Source: Streptacidiphilus anmyonensis (GTDB lineage Bacteria; Actinomycetota; Actinomycetes; Streptomycetales; Streptomycetaceae). Taken from it: 46,425 nt of DNA. The stretch lies in contig NZ_BBPQ01000009.1 in NCBI RefSeq assembly GCF_000787855.1, forward strand, positions 1 to 46,425. Direction: 5' to 3'. Shown piece by piece: positions 7,540 through 16,320 of the stretch (the stretch's first letter is position 1; each line of letters begins with the position of its first letter). A program made the translations under genes and the position numbers. Below the pieces are notes generated by a model. That model was not told where the DNA came from, did not search any database, and worked only from the letters and a program-made list of their open reading frames with translations.

Positions 7540-8412
7540 TCAGACGTCGCGGCGGCGGACGATCCACACCGCGAGCACGACCGCGACCAGTGGCCAGACC
7601 AGGTAGTCCAGCCAGGAGCCGGTGATGGTCGCCGGGTAGAAGCCGGGCTGCTTCGGCGCCGTCCAGACCTCGGTGAGGCGGCCGAACGCCGAGACCGGGA
7701 AAAGGTGCCGGATGTCGGCGGACCACTGCTTGGTCTGCGAGAAGAACTGCGGCAGCAGCAGCACCACGAAGGCCAGGATGCCGATCGTCCCGCCCGCGTG
7801 CCGGACCAGCGCGCCGATGCCGAGGCCGACCAGCGCGCAGACCGGCGCCACCATCGCCGCCGCGACCAGCGCGCGCGGCACACCCGAGTAGTCGAGCGCG
7901 ATCGTCGCGTGGCGTCCGCTGAGGATGCCCTGGGCGATCGCGTAGGAGCCGAGCGCGCACACCCAGCCGACGACCGTCCACACCCCCGCCTGCACCACGG
8001 CCTTCGCCAGCACCACCGAACCCCGCGCCGGAACCGCGACGGTGGTCGTGCGGATCAGCCCGCTGCCGTACTCCCCGGCCATGGCCAGCGCGCCGAGCGC
8101 CCCGGCCGCCAGCATGATGACGACGTAACCCTCCAACGGCCAGGAGTCGTGGACGGCGAAGAGGTGCGGGGCCGCCTTCTCCAGCGGGCCGTAGCTCGGC
8201 CAGTTGTCGTAGTCGGCCGTCGCCGCGGCGGCCGCCGCGCCCCAGGGCACGAGGATCGCGACCACCAGGGTCCACCACGTCGAACGCAGCGACCGGAACT
8301 TGATCCACTCCGCGCCGACCAGGTCCAGGAAGCGCGGGCGGACGTCGGCTGCGTCGTCGCCGGGGAGAGCCGACGCGGCCCCGACCCGCCCGGATGAGGT
8401 GACGGTGCTCAT
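7540..8412 (-). CDS. ABC transporter permease (290 aa)
   Basis: Membrane subunit of an ABC-2-type exporter. Seen: an N-terminal cytosolic stretch, FRSLRSTWWTLVVAILVPWG (first span), then five further hydrophobic spans, with the EYGSGLIRTTTVAVP segment typical of ABC-2 permeases of the lantibiotic/antibiotic resistance type. The start at 8412 overlaps the ATPase stop as ATGA. It pairs with the ATPase at 8409-9329. The divergent two-component system is the probable regulator. Substrate unknown. Confidence 0.88.
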   Translation of the reverse strand: MSTVTSSGRVGAASALPGDDAADVRPRFLDLVGAEWIKFRSLRSTWWTLVVAILVPWGAAAAAATADYDNWPSYGPLEKAAPHLFAVHDSWPLEGYVVIMLAAGALGALAMAGEYGSGLIRTTTVAVPARGSVVLAKAVVQAGVWTVVGWVCALGSYAIAQGILSGRHATIALDYSGVPRALVAAAMVAPVCALVGLGIGALVRHAGGTIGILAFVVLLLPQFFSQTKQWSADIRHLFPVSAFGRLTEVWTAPKQPGFYPATITGSWLDYLVWPLVAVVLAVWIVRRRDV

Positions 8413-9329
8413 CGGCTCTGCCCTGCCAGGTACTCGACGCGGTCGGCGGTCAGTTCCATGAAGGCCTCCTCCAACGAGGCTGAGCGGGTCGCCAGTTCGT
8501 GCAACATCACGCGGTTGTCGAAGGCCAGCGCGCCGATCCGTTCGGCCGGCAGGCCGACGACCCGCAGGCCCTCGGCGCCCGCGTGGCCCTCCGGTGCGAC
8601 CTCGGCCCCCGCCGCGACCAGCACAGCGGTCAGCTCGGCCGCCTGCGGCGTGCGCACCAGCACGCTGTGCCGCGTCGAGCGCGCCGCGAACTCCCGTACC
8701 GGCTCGGCGGCGACGAGTTGTCCCCGGCCGATGACGACGAGTTCGTCGGCGGTGTTCTCCATCTCCGTCATCAGATGGCTGGAGAGGAAGACCGTGCGCC
8801 CCTCCCCCGCGAGGCGGCGGAAGAGCCGCCGCACCCACAGCACGCCCTCGGGGTCCATGCCGTTGATCGGCTCGTCGAACATCAGCACCGGCGGGTCGCC
8901 GAGCAGGGCGGTGGCGATGCCGAGGCGCTGCTTCATGCCGAGCGAGAAGCCGCCGACGCGGCGTCGCGCGGCGTCCGTCAGGCCGACCTCCTCCAGCACC
9001 TCGCCGACCCGGCGGGCCGGGATGCCGTTGCTGCGGGCCAGCGCCCGCAGGTGGGCCTCGGCGCTGCGGCCCGGGTGCACGTGGTGGGCGTCGAGCAGCG
9101 CGCCGACATGGCGCAGGCCGCGCGGGTGGTCGGCGAAGCGCACCCCGTTCACCGTCGCGCCGCCGGAGGTGGGCGCGTCCAGGCCGAGGATCAGCCGCAG
9201 GGTCGTGGTCTTGCCGGCCCCGTTGGGCCCGAGGAAGCCGGTCACCTGCCCAGGACGGACGGTGAAGCTCAGTCGGTCGACGGCGTTCTTGTCCCCGTAG
9301 CGCTTGGTCAGCTCATGGACTTCGATCAT
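8409..9329 (-). CDS. ABC transporter ATP-binding protein (306 aa)
   Basis: ATPase subunit of a two-gene ABC exporter. Seen: Walker A GPNGAGKTTT (near residue 38), signature GGFSLGMKQRLGIATALLG, Walker B PPVLMFDEPINGMDP, then a C-terminal extension typical of the DrrA/CcmA group. The ATG at 9329 starts MIEVHELTKRYG; an in-frame GTG three codons upstream is an alternative. ATGA overlap with the permease downstream indicates one operon. The promoter should lie in the 133-bp gap shared with the sensor kinase. Confidence 0.92.
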   Translation of the reverse strand: MIEVHELTKRYGDKNAVDRLSFTVRPGQVTGFLGPNGAGKTTTLRLILGLDAPTSGGATVNGVRFADHPRGLRHVGALLDAHHVHPGRSAEAHLRALARSNGIPARRVGEVLEEVGLTDAARRRVGGFSLGMKQRLGIATALLGDPPVLMFDEPINGMDPEGVLWVRRLFRRLAGEGRTVFLSSHLMTEMENTADELVVIGRGQLVAAEPVREFAARSTRHSVLVRTPQAAELTAVLVAAGAEVAPEGHAGAEGLRVVGLPAERIGALAFDNRVMLHELATRSASLEEAFMELTADRVEYLAGQSR

Positions 9330-9402
9330 GCCGTCCACGGTGCCGGGCGGACGGCGTCATCCGCATCGGACCGGCGATGGCAACGCGGGGCGGGCGGGGT
9401 AG

Positions 9403-9424
9403 CCCGCAGGACTAATCCCGCAGG
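9403..9424. promoter_or_regulatory. CCCGCAGG direct repeats upstream of the sensor kinase
   Basis: CCCGCAGG occurs at 9403-9410 and again at 9417-9424 (period 14), separated by ACTAAT, in the gap between the divergent ABC and two-component operons. A tandem arrangement would suit a response-regulator dimer. This is a proposal from position only. Confidence 0.3.
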
Positions 9425-9462
9425 TCGATGCCGGGCCGTGGACCCGCGGATACGCTCGACGC

Positions 9463-10773
9463 ATGACCGCCGCGCCTCGTCCTCCGCTGCTCTCCCGCGT
9501 GCCCTCCGGCGTGTGGACGGGCCTCGCTCAGAGCATGGTGACGCTGCTGGTCATCCTCTTCGTGGTGGACCTGGCCCCCGATCCGATGAGCACCCGCGAC
9601 GGCGTGGTGCACCAGGGACCGCTGACGGTGGCTCTGTGGATCTCCCTCGGCTCCCTGCTGCTGCGGCGCTTCCCGCGCACGAGCATGGGGGTGCTGCTCG
9701 CGCTGATCCTGTACACCAGCACGAGGGCGGTCTACCCCGTCGAGGTGGTCGCCCTGCAGCAGACGCTGCCCGCGCAGTTGGCCCTCTGCTACATCTGCGC
9801 CACCCAGCCCCGGAAGGTGAGCACACCGGCGGCGGTCATGGCGTACACGACGCTGGTCGGTTACGAACTCGGCCGCGTCGCGGAGGGCCTGCCCTTCGTC
9901 CGGACCTACAACGTGCTGCCGATGCTGCTGATCCTGGCGCTGGCGCAACTGATCGGCGGGTCGATCCGCACCCGGCGCATCTTCGCCGCCGCGAGCCGGG
10001 CGCAGGCCACCGAGCAGGCCATCACCGAGGAGCGGCTGCGCATCGCGCGCGAACTGCACGACATGGTGGCGCACAGCATCGGCATCATCGCCATCCAGGC
10101 GGGCGTCGGCAGCCGGGTCCTGGACAGCCAGCCGGAGGAGGCCCGCGCCGCCCTCCAGGCCATCGAGGCGACCAGCCGGGAGACCCTCTCGGGGCTGCGC
10201 CGCACGCTGGTGGCGCTGCGTCAGGCGGACCCCGCGCCCGGCAGCCTGCTGGCTCCGCTCGCCCCCGCGCCCGGTCTTGACGACGTCGACAAGCTCGCAG
10301 CGACCACGACCGAGGCCGGCATCCGCGTCGACGTCGCCTGGCACGGCGAGCGCCGCCCGCTGCCGGGCGACATAGACCTGTCGGCGTTCCGCATCGTGCA
10401 GGAGGCGGTCACCAACGTGGTCCGCCACTCCGGCGCGCGTTCCTGCCGGGTGTCGATCGACTACGGCGCGGAGCAGTTGGCGCTGGAGATCGTGGACGAC
10501 GGACGTGTCGGCGGCCCGCTCGGCGGACCGCATTCCACCCACGGGTCCGGGGCCGGGTCCGGGTTCGGGATCACCGGCATGCGCGAGCGGGTCAGCCTGC
10601 TGCACGGGGAGTTCGGCGCGGGCCCGCGCCCGGAGGGCGGCTTCCGCGTCACCGCCCGCCTGCCGCTGCCGCGCGGCGGCAGGGAGGCGGAGAACAGCCC
10701 GGCCGAGGCGTCCACGTCGGCCGAGGTCGCCGAAGCGCCCGCGCCCGCCGAGGCGACGGCCGCCGCCGGATGA
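9463..10773 (+). CDS. Sensor histidine kinase, NarL-partner (HisKA_3) type (436 aa)
   Basis: Membrane sensor kinase of a two-component system. Seen: several hydrophobic spans in residues 20-170, then the dimerisation/phosphorylation motif EERLRIARELHDMVAHSIG with H199 as phosphorylated His, an ATPase domain with AFRIVQEAVTNVVRHSGA and GFGITGMRERV, and an Ala/Pro-rich C-terminal tail. The stop overlaps the next short ORF as ATGA. With the response regulator at 10895 and the divergent ABC transporter at 8409-9329 it makes a typical actinobacterial sense-and-export locus. Confidence 0.92.
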   Translation: MTAAPRPPLLSRVPSGVWTGLAQSMVTLLVILFVVDLAPDPMSTRDGVVHQGPLTVALWISLGSLLLRRFPRTSMGVLLALILYTSTRAVYPVEVVALQQTLPAQLALCYICATQPRKVSTPAAVMAYTTLVGYELGRVAEGLPFVRTYNVLPMLLILALAQLIGGSIRTRRIFAAASRAQATEQAITEERLRIARELHDMVAHSIGIIAIQAGVGSRVLDSQPEEARAALQAIEATSRETLSGLRRTLVALRQADPAPGSLLAPLAPAPGLDDVDKLAATTTEAGIRVDVAWHGERRPLPGDIDLSAFRIVQEAVTNVVRHSGARSCRVSIDYGAEQLALEIVDDGRVGGPLGGPHSTHGSGAGSGFGITGMRERVSLLHGEFGAGPRPEGGFRVTARLPLPRGGREAENSPAEASTSAEVAEAPAPAEATAAAG

Positions 10774-10898
10774 CCGGAGCTGAGATGATCAAGATCGCCG
10801 TCGCCGTCACCGTCGCCGACCCCGGCGACGACGGCAGCGACAGCGACAGCGACAACGCCACAGCAGCAGCAAAAGACGGACGAATGAGGACGGTATGA
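10770..10898 (+). CDS. Possible 42-aa ORF linking sensor kinase and response regulator
   Basis: A 43-codon frame starts at the ATG that overlaps the kinase stop (ATGA, 10770-10773) and stops at a TGA that overlaps the response-regulator start (ATGA, 10895-10898). The predicted peptide begins MTGAEMIKIAVAVTVADPGD, then a Gly/Ser/Asp run and a basic end. First half has high third-position GC; the second half (ACA GCA GCA GCA AAA) does not. It may be a coupling or leader peptide, or an accident of frames. No homologue is known to me. Confidence 0.35.
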   Translation: MTGAEMIKIAVAVTVADPGDDGSDSDSDNATAAAKDGRMRTV

Positions 10899-11578
10899 GC
10901 GACGCCCCCGCCGAGATCCGGATCCTGCTCGCCGACGACCAGCCCCTGGTCCGCTCGGGCCTGCGGGTACTGATCAACGACAACCCCGACCTTCAGGTCG
11001 TCGCCGAGGCCGGCAGCGGCGGCGAGGCGGTCACCCTCGCCGCCAGCGTGAAGCCCGACGTCGCCGTCCTGGACATCCGCATGCCCGGCATGGACGGCAT
11101 CGAGGCCGCCCGCCGCATCGTCGAGTCGCCGGACGCGCCCCGCGTCCTGATGCTCACCACCTTCGACGACGACGACTACGTCTACGGCGCGCTGCGCGCG
11201 GGCGCCTCGGGTTTCCTGGTCAAGGACATGGCCCTGGAGGAGATCCTCAGCGCGATCCGCGTCGTCGCGGCGGGCGACGCCCTCATCGCCCCGAGCGTCA
11301 CCCGCCGCCTCATCGCGGAGTTCGCCAGCCGCCCGGACCACTCCCGGTCGTCCGGCACCCCGGTGCGGAAGCTGGCAGGCATCACGGACCGGGAGGTCGA
11401 GGTCCTGACCCTGGTCGGCCGCGGCCTCAGCAACAGCGAGATCGCGGAGACACTGGTCATCAGCGTGGCGACGGCGAAGTCGCACGTGGCCCGGCTGCTG
11501 ACGAAGCTGGACGCGCGGGACCGGGTGCAGCTGGTGATCCTGGCGTACGAAGCGGGCCTGGTCTCCACCCGGGGATAG
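10895..11578 (+). CDS. LuxR/NarL family response regulator (227 aa)
   Basis: DNA-binding response regulator. Seen: receiver domain with the acidic pair DD (14-15), phospho-acceptor D60 in VAVLDIRMPGMDG, and conserved K near LVKDMALEEI; C-terminal LuxR HTH with GITDREVEVLTLVGRGLSNS and VATAKSHVARLLTKL. The ATG at 10895 has AGGA 5 nt upstream. Partner of the kinase at 9463. Probable targets are its own operon and the divergent ABC exporter. Confidence 0.94.
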   Translation: MSDAPAEIRILLADDQPLVRSGLRVLINDNPDLQVVAEAGSGGEAVTLAASVKPDVAVLDIRMPGMDGIEAARRIVESPDAPRVLMLTTFDDDDYVYGALRAGASGFLVKDMALEEILSAIRVVAAGDALIAPSVTRRLIAEFASRPDHSRSSGTPVRKLAGITDREVEVLTLVGRGLSNSEIAETLVISVATAKSHVARLLTKLDARDRVQLVILAYEAGLVSTRG

Positions 11579-11607
11579 CCGCCGCACGCGGCCGCGCCCG
11601 CGACCTG

Positions 11608-12579
11608 CTAACCCTGCGGCGTGACCTCGCGCAGTCCCTTCCACACGGGCGCCCGGAAGATCCCACCCGCCGTCAACTCCTGGTACTCGACCTCCGCCGC
11701 CAGCGCGGGCGAGGCCCAGTGCACGGTGGAGTCCGGCCTGCCCAGGTCTGCCGGCGTCCCGAGGAACGGCGAGACGTCGGTCTCCAGGTGCTGGAGCAGC
11801 ACCAGCAGGTCCTCCCCCTCGTGCACCCCGATGCCGGAGCCCACGGCCCCGAGATAGCGCAGGCCGTCCCGCTCCGGAAGCCCCGCCAGCACGCTGCGCA
11901 GCCGTCCCCGTTCGTCGGCCAGCCACCCGCCCAGCCGGACGTCCATGCTCTGGCGGTGCTTGTGCTTGATCCACGCGCGTGAGCGGCGGCCCGGCTCGTA
12001 GAGGGAGTCGAGCCGTTTGGCGACGATGCCCTCGATGCCGTAGGCCTCCGTCCACTCCACCGCCGAGCGGAGATCCCCGAGCCAGGCGGGCGGAGTCCGG
12101 ACGGGACCGTGCTCCTGGTCGAGCGGGAGCTCGACCAGTCGGGCGCGGCGGGCGGTGTACGGGAGCCGGGTGAGGTCGTGACCGTCGAGGTTGAGCAGGT
12201 CGAAGACCATCAGCGTCACGGGGGTCTGGTGCCGCGCGGCCTGGATCTGCGACGGGCGGCGCAGGCTCATCCGCTCCTGGAGCGCGCCGAAGCTCGGCGA
12301 CCCGTTCAGGCCGAGCGCCACCACCTCGCCGTCCAGGACCGCGGCACGATCGCCCAACGCCTCTGCCACCGCTTCGAGTTCGGGAAAGCGCTCAGTGGCC
12401 TCGCCGCCGGTGCGGGACCGGACGTGGACGCTGCCGTCGCCGGGGACGTAGACGAGCACGCGCATGCCGTCCCACTTCACCTCCGCCGCCCAGTGCGCCT
12501 CGTCGCGCGGCAGCGGCGCGGTCGTCGCCAGCATCGGCGCGTAGACGGGGAGCGCGATCGGGGCGCGGGCACGGGACAT
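11608..12579 (-). CDS. ATP-dependent DNA ligase, NHEJ-type (323 aa)
   Basis: Seals DNA ends in bacterial non-homologous end joining. Seen: nucleotidyltransferase motif I EVKWDGMR with the adenylated lysine K35, motif III-like VTLMVFDLLNLDG, motif IV GIEGIVAKR, motif V RAWIKHKH, and a C-terminal OB-fold part (GGWLADERGRLRSVLAG). It is the ligase part of LigD as a separate protein, as usual in streptomycetes. It follows ku by 13 bp on the same strand, so the two are co-transcribed. Confidence 0.93.
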   Translation of the reverse strand: MSRARAPIALPVYAPMLATTAPLPRDEAHWAAEVKWDGMRVLVYVPGDGSVHVRSRTGGEATERFPELEAVAEALGDRAAVLDGEVVALGLNGSPSFGALQERMSLRRPSQIQAARHQTPVTLMVFDLLNLDGHDLTRLPYTARRARLVELPLDQEHGPVRTPPAWLGDLRSAVEWTEAYGIEGIVAKRLDSLYEPGRRSRAWIKHKHRQSMDVRLGGWLADERGRLRSVLAGLPERDGLRYLGAVGSGIGVHEGEDLLVLLQHLETDVSPFLGTPADLGRPDSTVHWASPALAAEVEYQELTAGGIFRAPVWKGLREVTPQG

Positions 12580-12592
12580 GACGGACCGCCGC

Positions 12593-13678
12593 TCAGGAGG
12601 CGCGCCGCGGCGCGGTCTTACGGGCGGCGGCTGCGGTCTTCTTCGCCGCGGCCTTCTTGGCCGTGGTCTTGGCTGCCGTGGTGTTCGCGGCCGTCGTCTT
12701 CGCGGCTGCGGTCTTCGCCGTGGATCTCGTCGACGTGGACTTCTTCGCGGCCGGTTCCCTGCCGGACTCCTTCACCGCCGTCGCCTTCGCCTTCGCTGTC
12801 ACCTTCGCCGTCGCCGTCGCCTTCGTCGGCGCGGCACGTCTGGGCGCCTTCGCGTCTTCCTCTTCCGCTTCCTCCTCCTGGGGAACCTCCTCGCCGCGGC
12901 TCGCCTTCGCGGCGGCGACGCTGGAGCGGAGCGCGGCCATCAGATCGATGACCTCCGCGCCACCCTCGGCCGCCGGCGCCGGGGCCGGGGTCGCGCCGTG
13001 GGCCTTGGCGTCCAGCAACTCCTCCAGGGCGACCGCGTACTGGTCCTTCTCGGCGTCCAGGTCGAAGTCCTCCGAGAGGGTGTCCATGAGCGAGCGGGCC
13101 ATCGCCAGCTCCTGCGGGCGCAAAGTCGTGTCCCCCTCGGGGGCGAGGCCCTCGCGCGACCGGATCTCGTCGGGCCAGCGCATGGTCTGCAGCACCAGCA
13201 GGTCGTCCTGGACCCGCAGCACCGCGAGCGACTCGCGGGAGCGCATGGTGACCTTGGTGACGGCCACCAGGCCGGAGTCGCGCATCGCCTCGCGGAGCAA
13301 CACGTACGGCTTGGCGGGCGCCTTGTCGCCGAGGCCCACGTAGTAGGGGCTGTCCCAGCGCAGCGGATCGATCTGCTCGGCGGGCAGGAAGGCCACCACG
13401 TCGATGATCTTCTTGCTGGGCACGGGGAGGGTCGCCAGGTCGTCGTCGGTCAGCACCACGACGCCGCCGTCGGGCGCGTCCCAGCCCCGCGCGATCTCGC
13501 CGTACTCGACCTCGCGGTCCTCCGCCTCGCAGAAGCGCTTGAGCCGTACGCGTGAACCGTCCTCGCGGTGCACCTGGTGGAGCACCGGACCGGAGTGCGT
13601 CTCGGTGGCGGGATAGAGCTTGACCGGTACGGCGACCAGACCGAACGTGATGCTGCCCGTCCAGACGCTGCGGGGCAT
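12593..13678 (-). CDS. ku: Ku protein, NHEJ DNA-end binding (361 aa)
   Basis: Ring-shaped homodimer that binds double-strand breaks and recruits the ligase and polymerase. Seen: MPRSVWTGSITFGLVAVPVK at the start, the core ...LHQVHREDGSRVRLKRFCE, EIDPLRW-like strand QIDPLRWDSPYYVG and the ELAMARSLMDTL helix. After residue ~250 comes an acidic segment, then a long Lys/Ala/Thr-rich histone H1-like tail (~90 residues), known in actinobacterial Ku as a DNA-binding extension. The ATG at 13678 is chosen because the conserved strand begins there; upstream codons are noncoding. Confidence 0.94.
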   Translation of the reverse strand: MPRSVWTGSITFGLVAVPVKLYPATETHSGPVLHQVHREDGSRVRLKRFCEAEDREVEYGEIARGWDAPDGGVVVLTDDDLATLPVPSKKIIDVVAFLPAEQIDPLRWDSPYYVGLGDKAPAKPYVLLREAMRDSGLVAVTKVTMRSRESLAVLRVQDDLLVLQTMRWPDEIRSREGLAPEGDTTLRPQELAMARSLMDTLSEDFDLDAEKDQYAVALEELLDAKAHGATPAPAPAAEGGAEVIDLMAALRSSVAAAKASRGEEVPQEEEAEEEDAKAPRRAAPTKATATAKVTAKAKATAVKESGREPAAKKSTSTRSTAKTAAAKTTAANTTAAKTTAKKAAAKKTAAAARKTAPRRAS

Positions 13679-13730
13679 GGGCTGAACCTTTCCCGGGGTG
13701 CCGACCTTTCCTGGGGGGTATTGACACGTT
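13679..13730. promoter_or_regulatory. Divergent ku / ligD-polymerase promoter region with ACCTTTCC repeats
   Basis: This 52-bp gap must hold both divergent promoters or be preceded by them. It contains a direct repeat: ACCTTTCCCGGGG (from 13687) and ACCTTTCCTGGGG (from 13704), 17 bp apart. TTGACA at 13721-13726 is too close to the ATG at 13731 to serve that gene as a -35 box. No regulator is recognised. Confidence 0.35.
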
Positions 13731-14627
13731 ATGCCCCAAAAGGTGCGCGTGCAGGTCGACGGTCGGCCCCTCCTGCTGTCCCACTTGGACAAGGTGCTGT
13801 GGCCCGCGTGGACCAAGGCCGAGATGCTCGACTACTACGCCCGGGTCGCCGAGGCGATGGTCCCGCACCTGCGCGACCGCCCGGCGTCGTTCCTGCGCGG
13901 ACCGGAGGGCATGACCGGCCCCCTCTTCGTCGCCAAGAACCCGCCCCCGCAGACGCCGGACTGGGTCAGGATCGAGGTGATCGAGGCCAAGGAGGGCCCG
14001 CGCCCGCACCTCGTCCTCGACGACGCCCCGAGCCTGATCGCCGCCGCCAACCTCTACTGCCTGGAGATCCACGTCCCCCAGTGGACCCTCGCCACCGGCC
14101 GCGACGGCCACGACCGCCTCGTGGTCGACCTCGACCCCGGCGAGGGCACGACCGTCGTCGAGTGCTGCGCGGCGGCCCTCCTGGTCCGCGAGGCCCTCGC
14201 GGCCGACGGCCTGCCCTGCTGGCCCGTCACCTCCGGCAGCAAGGGCCTCCACCTCTACGCCCCGCTCCGGCCGAGCCCGGAGGACGCGGTCGTCGGCTAC
14301 GCCCGCTCCGTGGCGGAACGGCTGGCCGCCGCGCATCCGCGGCTGCTGGTGGCCCGGATGTCCAAGTCCCTGCGCACCGGTCGAGTCTTCCTCGACTGGT
14401 CGCAGAACTCGACATCGAAGACGACCTCCGCCCCGTACACGCTGCGCGCGACCCGCACGCCCGTCCCGGGCGTCTCCGCACCGCTCACCTGGTCGGAGGT
14501 CGAGTCCTGCACCTCCCCCGCCGACCTCGCCTTCTCCCCTACGGACGTCGCGACCCGCGTCGCCGACCGGGGCGACCTGGCGGCGCGCCTGTGCGACCCG
14601 GCCGAGGCGCGGGCGCTCCCGGCGTAG
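13731..14627 (+). CDS. ligD: LigD-type NHEJ polymerase/primase (298 aa)
   Basis: Polymerase domain of LigD as a stand-alone protein; fills gaps at broken DNA ends with a preference for ribonucleotides (family knowledge). Seen: LSHLDKVLWPAWTKAEMLDY at 16-35, VAKNPP, the catalytic LVVDLDPGEG (D133, D135), TSGSKGLHLYAPL (167-179) and a C-terminal FLDWSQNSTSKTTSAPYTLR. Divergent from ku with a 52-bp gap, completing the end-joining set next to the ligase. Confidence 0.93.
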   Translation: MPQKVRVQVDGRPLLLSHLDKVLWPAWTKAEMLDYYARVAEAMVPHLRDRPASFLRGPEGMTGPLFVAKNPPPQTPDWVRIEVIEAKEGPRPHLVLDDAPSLIAAANLYCLEIHVPQWTLATGRDGHDRLVVDLDPGEGTTVVECCAAALLVREALAADGLPCWPVTSGSKGLHLYAPLRPSPEDAVVGYARSVAERLAAAHPRLLVARMSKSLRTGRVFLDWSQNSTSKTTSAPYTLRATRTPVPGVSAPLTWSEVESCTSPADLAFSPTDVATRVADRGDLAARLCDPAEARALPA

Positions 14628-14701
14628 CCGAGCTCGCGGCGACGGCGACGGCGGGAGCGACGGCTGTCGGTCGCAGTCAGGTCGCGGCGGTCGCATTCGA
14701 A

Positions 14702-15322
14702 TCAGGAGCAACCAGCAACGGTCTTACCGTTGTTGCTCAGGGCCACCAGCGCGCACAGCGTGGTGTCGGAGACCTTCCAGGTTCCGTTCTCCAGCACGGC
14801 CGTGCCCTTCGCGTTGGGCAGGGCCACGGTGCCGCTCTGGCACAGGTTGTAGGTGACCTGGGCCATGGTCGGACTGGTGAAATCGACGGCCGTGACGGTC
14901 ACGCTCGCCTTCGACGCCAACGGGTTCCCGGCGAACCCCTGCAGCACCGTCGTCAGGTGCGTGCCGTTCTGCAGCAGCGCGACCTTCTCGGTGCTCGGCG
15001 TCGAGGGGCTGAAGAACTTGGAGAAGTTCTCGGCGACGCTCTGTCCCGCCGCCGCGGTGTCACTCGGACCGGAACCGCTGACCGTGGGCGCCACCCCTGT
15101 CGCGCACGCCTGCGCGGAGGCCCCGCTGCCGCTCGCCGGCGCACTCGCCCCCGTGGTGGCGGTGGCCGTGGCGGCCGGGCTGGAGACGGCCGGGCTCGTA
15201 CTCGAGCCGGAGCCGGAGCTCGAGCCCGAACTGCCGCAGGCAGCCGCGACAAGCATCAGCCCGGCCACGACCCCGGTGAGGAGCACGGGATGCCGCCGCT
15301 CAGTGGATTGGTTCGGGAGCAT
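14702..15322 (-). CDS. Mtb12-like secreted lipoprotein (206 aa)
   Basis: Predicted lipoprotein. Seen: n-region with RRHP, hydrophobic VLLTGVVAGLMLVAAAC with a lipobox cysteine (C29 from this start), then a Ser/Gly/Thr-rich linker to about residue 85. The C-terminal domain reads ENFSKFFSPSTPSTEKVALL, later ENGTWKVSDTTLCALVAL and ends GCS; this resembles the low-molecular-weight antigen MTB12-like domain. Two Cys in the domain (TTLC, GCS) could pair. Start set at ATG 15322 with GGAG just upstream; a GTG at 15334 is possible. Role unknown. Confidence 0.72.
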   Translation of the reverse strand: MLPNQSTERRHPVLLTGVVAGLMLVAAACGSSGSSSGSGSSTSPAVSSPAATATATTGASAPASGSGASAQACATGVAPTVSGSGPSDTAAAGQSVAENFSKFFSPSTPSTEKVALLQNGTHLTTVLQGFAGNPLASKASVTVTAVDFTSPTMAQVTYNLCQSGTVALPNAKGTAVLENGTWKVSDTTLCALVALSNNGKTVAGCS

Positions 15323-15414
15323 GGTCTCCACCACCTGATGGCTTCGTGCCGATCGACGTACATCCCCATCGTCACCCCGTCGTCGGCTTCAAGCACGCCC
15401 GAAATAAAGATTTT

Positions 15415-15822
15415 CTAAGGACGGCCCGTCAAGGTCACGATCTTCGAGTCCCAGTCCATGCCGTGAGGCACCAGCGCGGTCAGCACCACCTCGCTGTGAT
15501 GAGTCCAGGCGTCGACGCCCGCCTGGACGTCGTCCCCGCAGACCTTGCCGACCGAGTCACCTCCGAGGTACGTGCCGAAGTGCATGTTGACGGCCTTGAG
15601 CTCGGAGCAGCCCTTCACCGACTCCACGTAGCCGCGGAGCCGGTAGCCTCCGCTCTCCCGGGTGACGGTCAGGTCGGACACCCCGTCCGCACTCCCGTCG
15701 CCGGACGTGGCGTGCAGGTAGACGCTCTGCTGCGGCAGCATGCCCCGCTGCACCCCGGGCGCCGCCACTGCACCCCCGGCCAGGGTGAGGGCGGCGACGA
15801 GGGCGTAGGCGAGATGGCGCAC
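15415..15822 (-). CDS. Small secreted protein of unknown function (135 aa)
   Basis: Not recognised. It has a clear Sec signal peptide: MRHLAYALVAALTLAGGAVA with a probable AVA-A cleavage near residue 20-21. The mature part is about 115 residues, with two cysteines (KGCSEL and GKVCGDD) that may form a disulfide, and a repeated beta-rich pattern. It lies 93 bp downstream... in transcription order upstream... of the lipoprotein gene on the same strand, so the two exported proteins may be expressed together. No transmembrane segment besides the signal. Confidence 0.7.
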   Translation of the reverse strand: MRHLAYALVAALTLAGGAVAAPGVQRGMLPQQSVYLHATSGDGSADGVSDLTVTRESGGYRLRGYVESVKGCSELKAVNMHFGTYLGGDSVGKVCGDDVQAGVDAWTHHSEVVLTALVPHGMDWDSKIVTLTGRP

Positions 15823-15989
15823 GACGGACTCCTGGACTCGGGCTGCTGGGGACGGCGACCAGCAGTCCTAACGCCCCCACCTGCGGGAACGGCCACCGCC
15901 CGGACGGGTGATCTTGATTCCCCGGCGCACCTCTCCACCTGCCGCCCACCGCCCGCACGGTCACCGTCCACCCGGCGGAAAGACGCAAC

Positions 15990-16023
15990 AGGGGCGCGCG
16001 GCACTCTCGAGCCGCACGCCCCT
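15990..16023. terminator. Strong stem-loop between the secreted-protein gene and tRNA-Val
   Basis: Two 13-base arms (15990-16002 and 16011-16023) pair with one mismatch around an 8-nt loop. It sits in a 498-bp stretch (15823-16320) with no gene I can support; the rest is C-rich noncoding DNA, with a 7-bp inverted repeat GTCCCGG/CCGGGAC at 16284-16303 just before the tRNA. Likely a terminator. Confidence 0.5.
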
Positions 16024-16320
16024 GACCTGCTTTCCGTCCTCCGCCGAACCCGGACCCCGCCAAAGGCCCGCGCCCGGCAAGACGGTGCATCCGGCCCCTC
16101 AGCTCCCCACAGAACCCCGGGCCGGCCCCCTGCGACGATCAAGCTACCCCGCCCCCGCATCCCTCCCCGACCACCCTGACGCGCCCTTGCCGCCCGCCCC
16201 GACAACCCTGACGCCTCCTTGACGCCAACCCGCCCCCCGCCACCGCAGCGAGCCCCCGCCCGGACCAGGTACTCTTAGCCCTTGTCCCGGACCCCACCGG
16301 GACCCCCGGGCACGCCCCGA

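Noticed and set aside
13721-13726. TTGACA as a -35 box for the ligD-type gene
   Set aside because: It ends 4 bp before the ATG, so it cannot serve that gene, and no matching -10 box is placed correctly.
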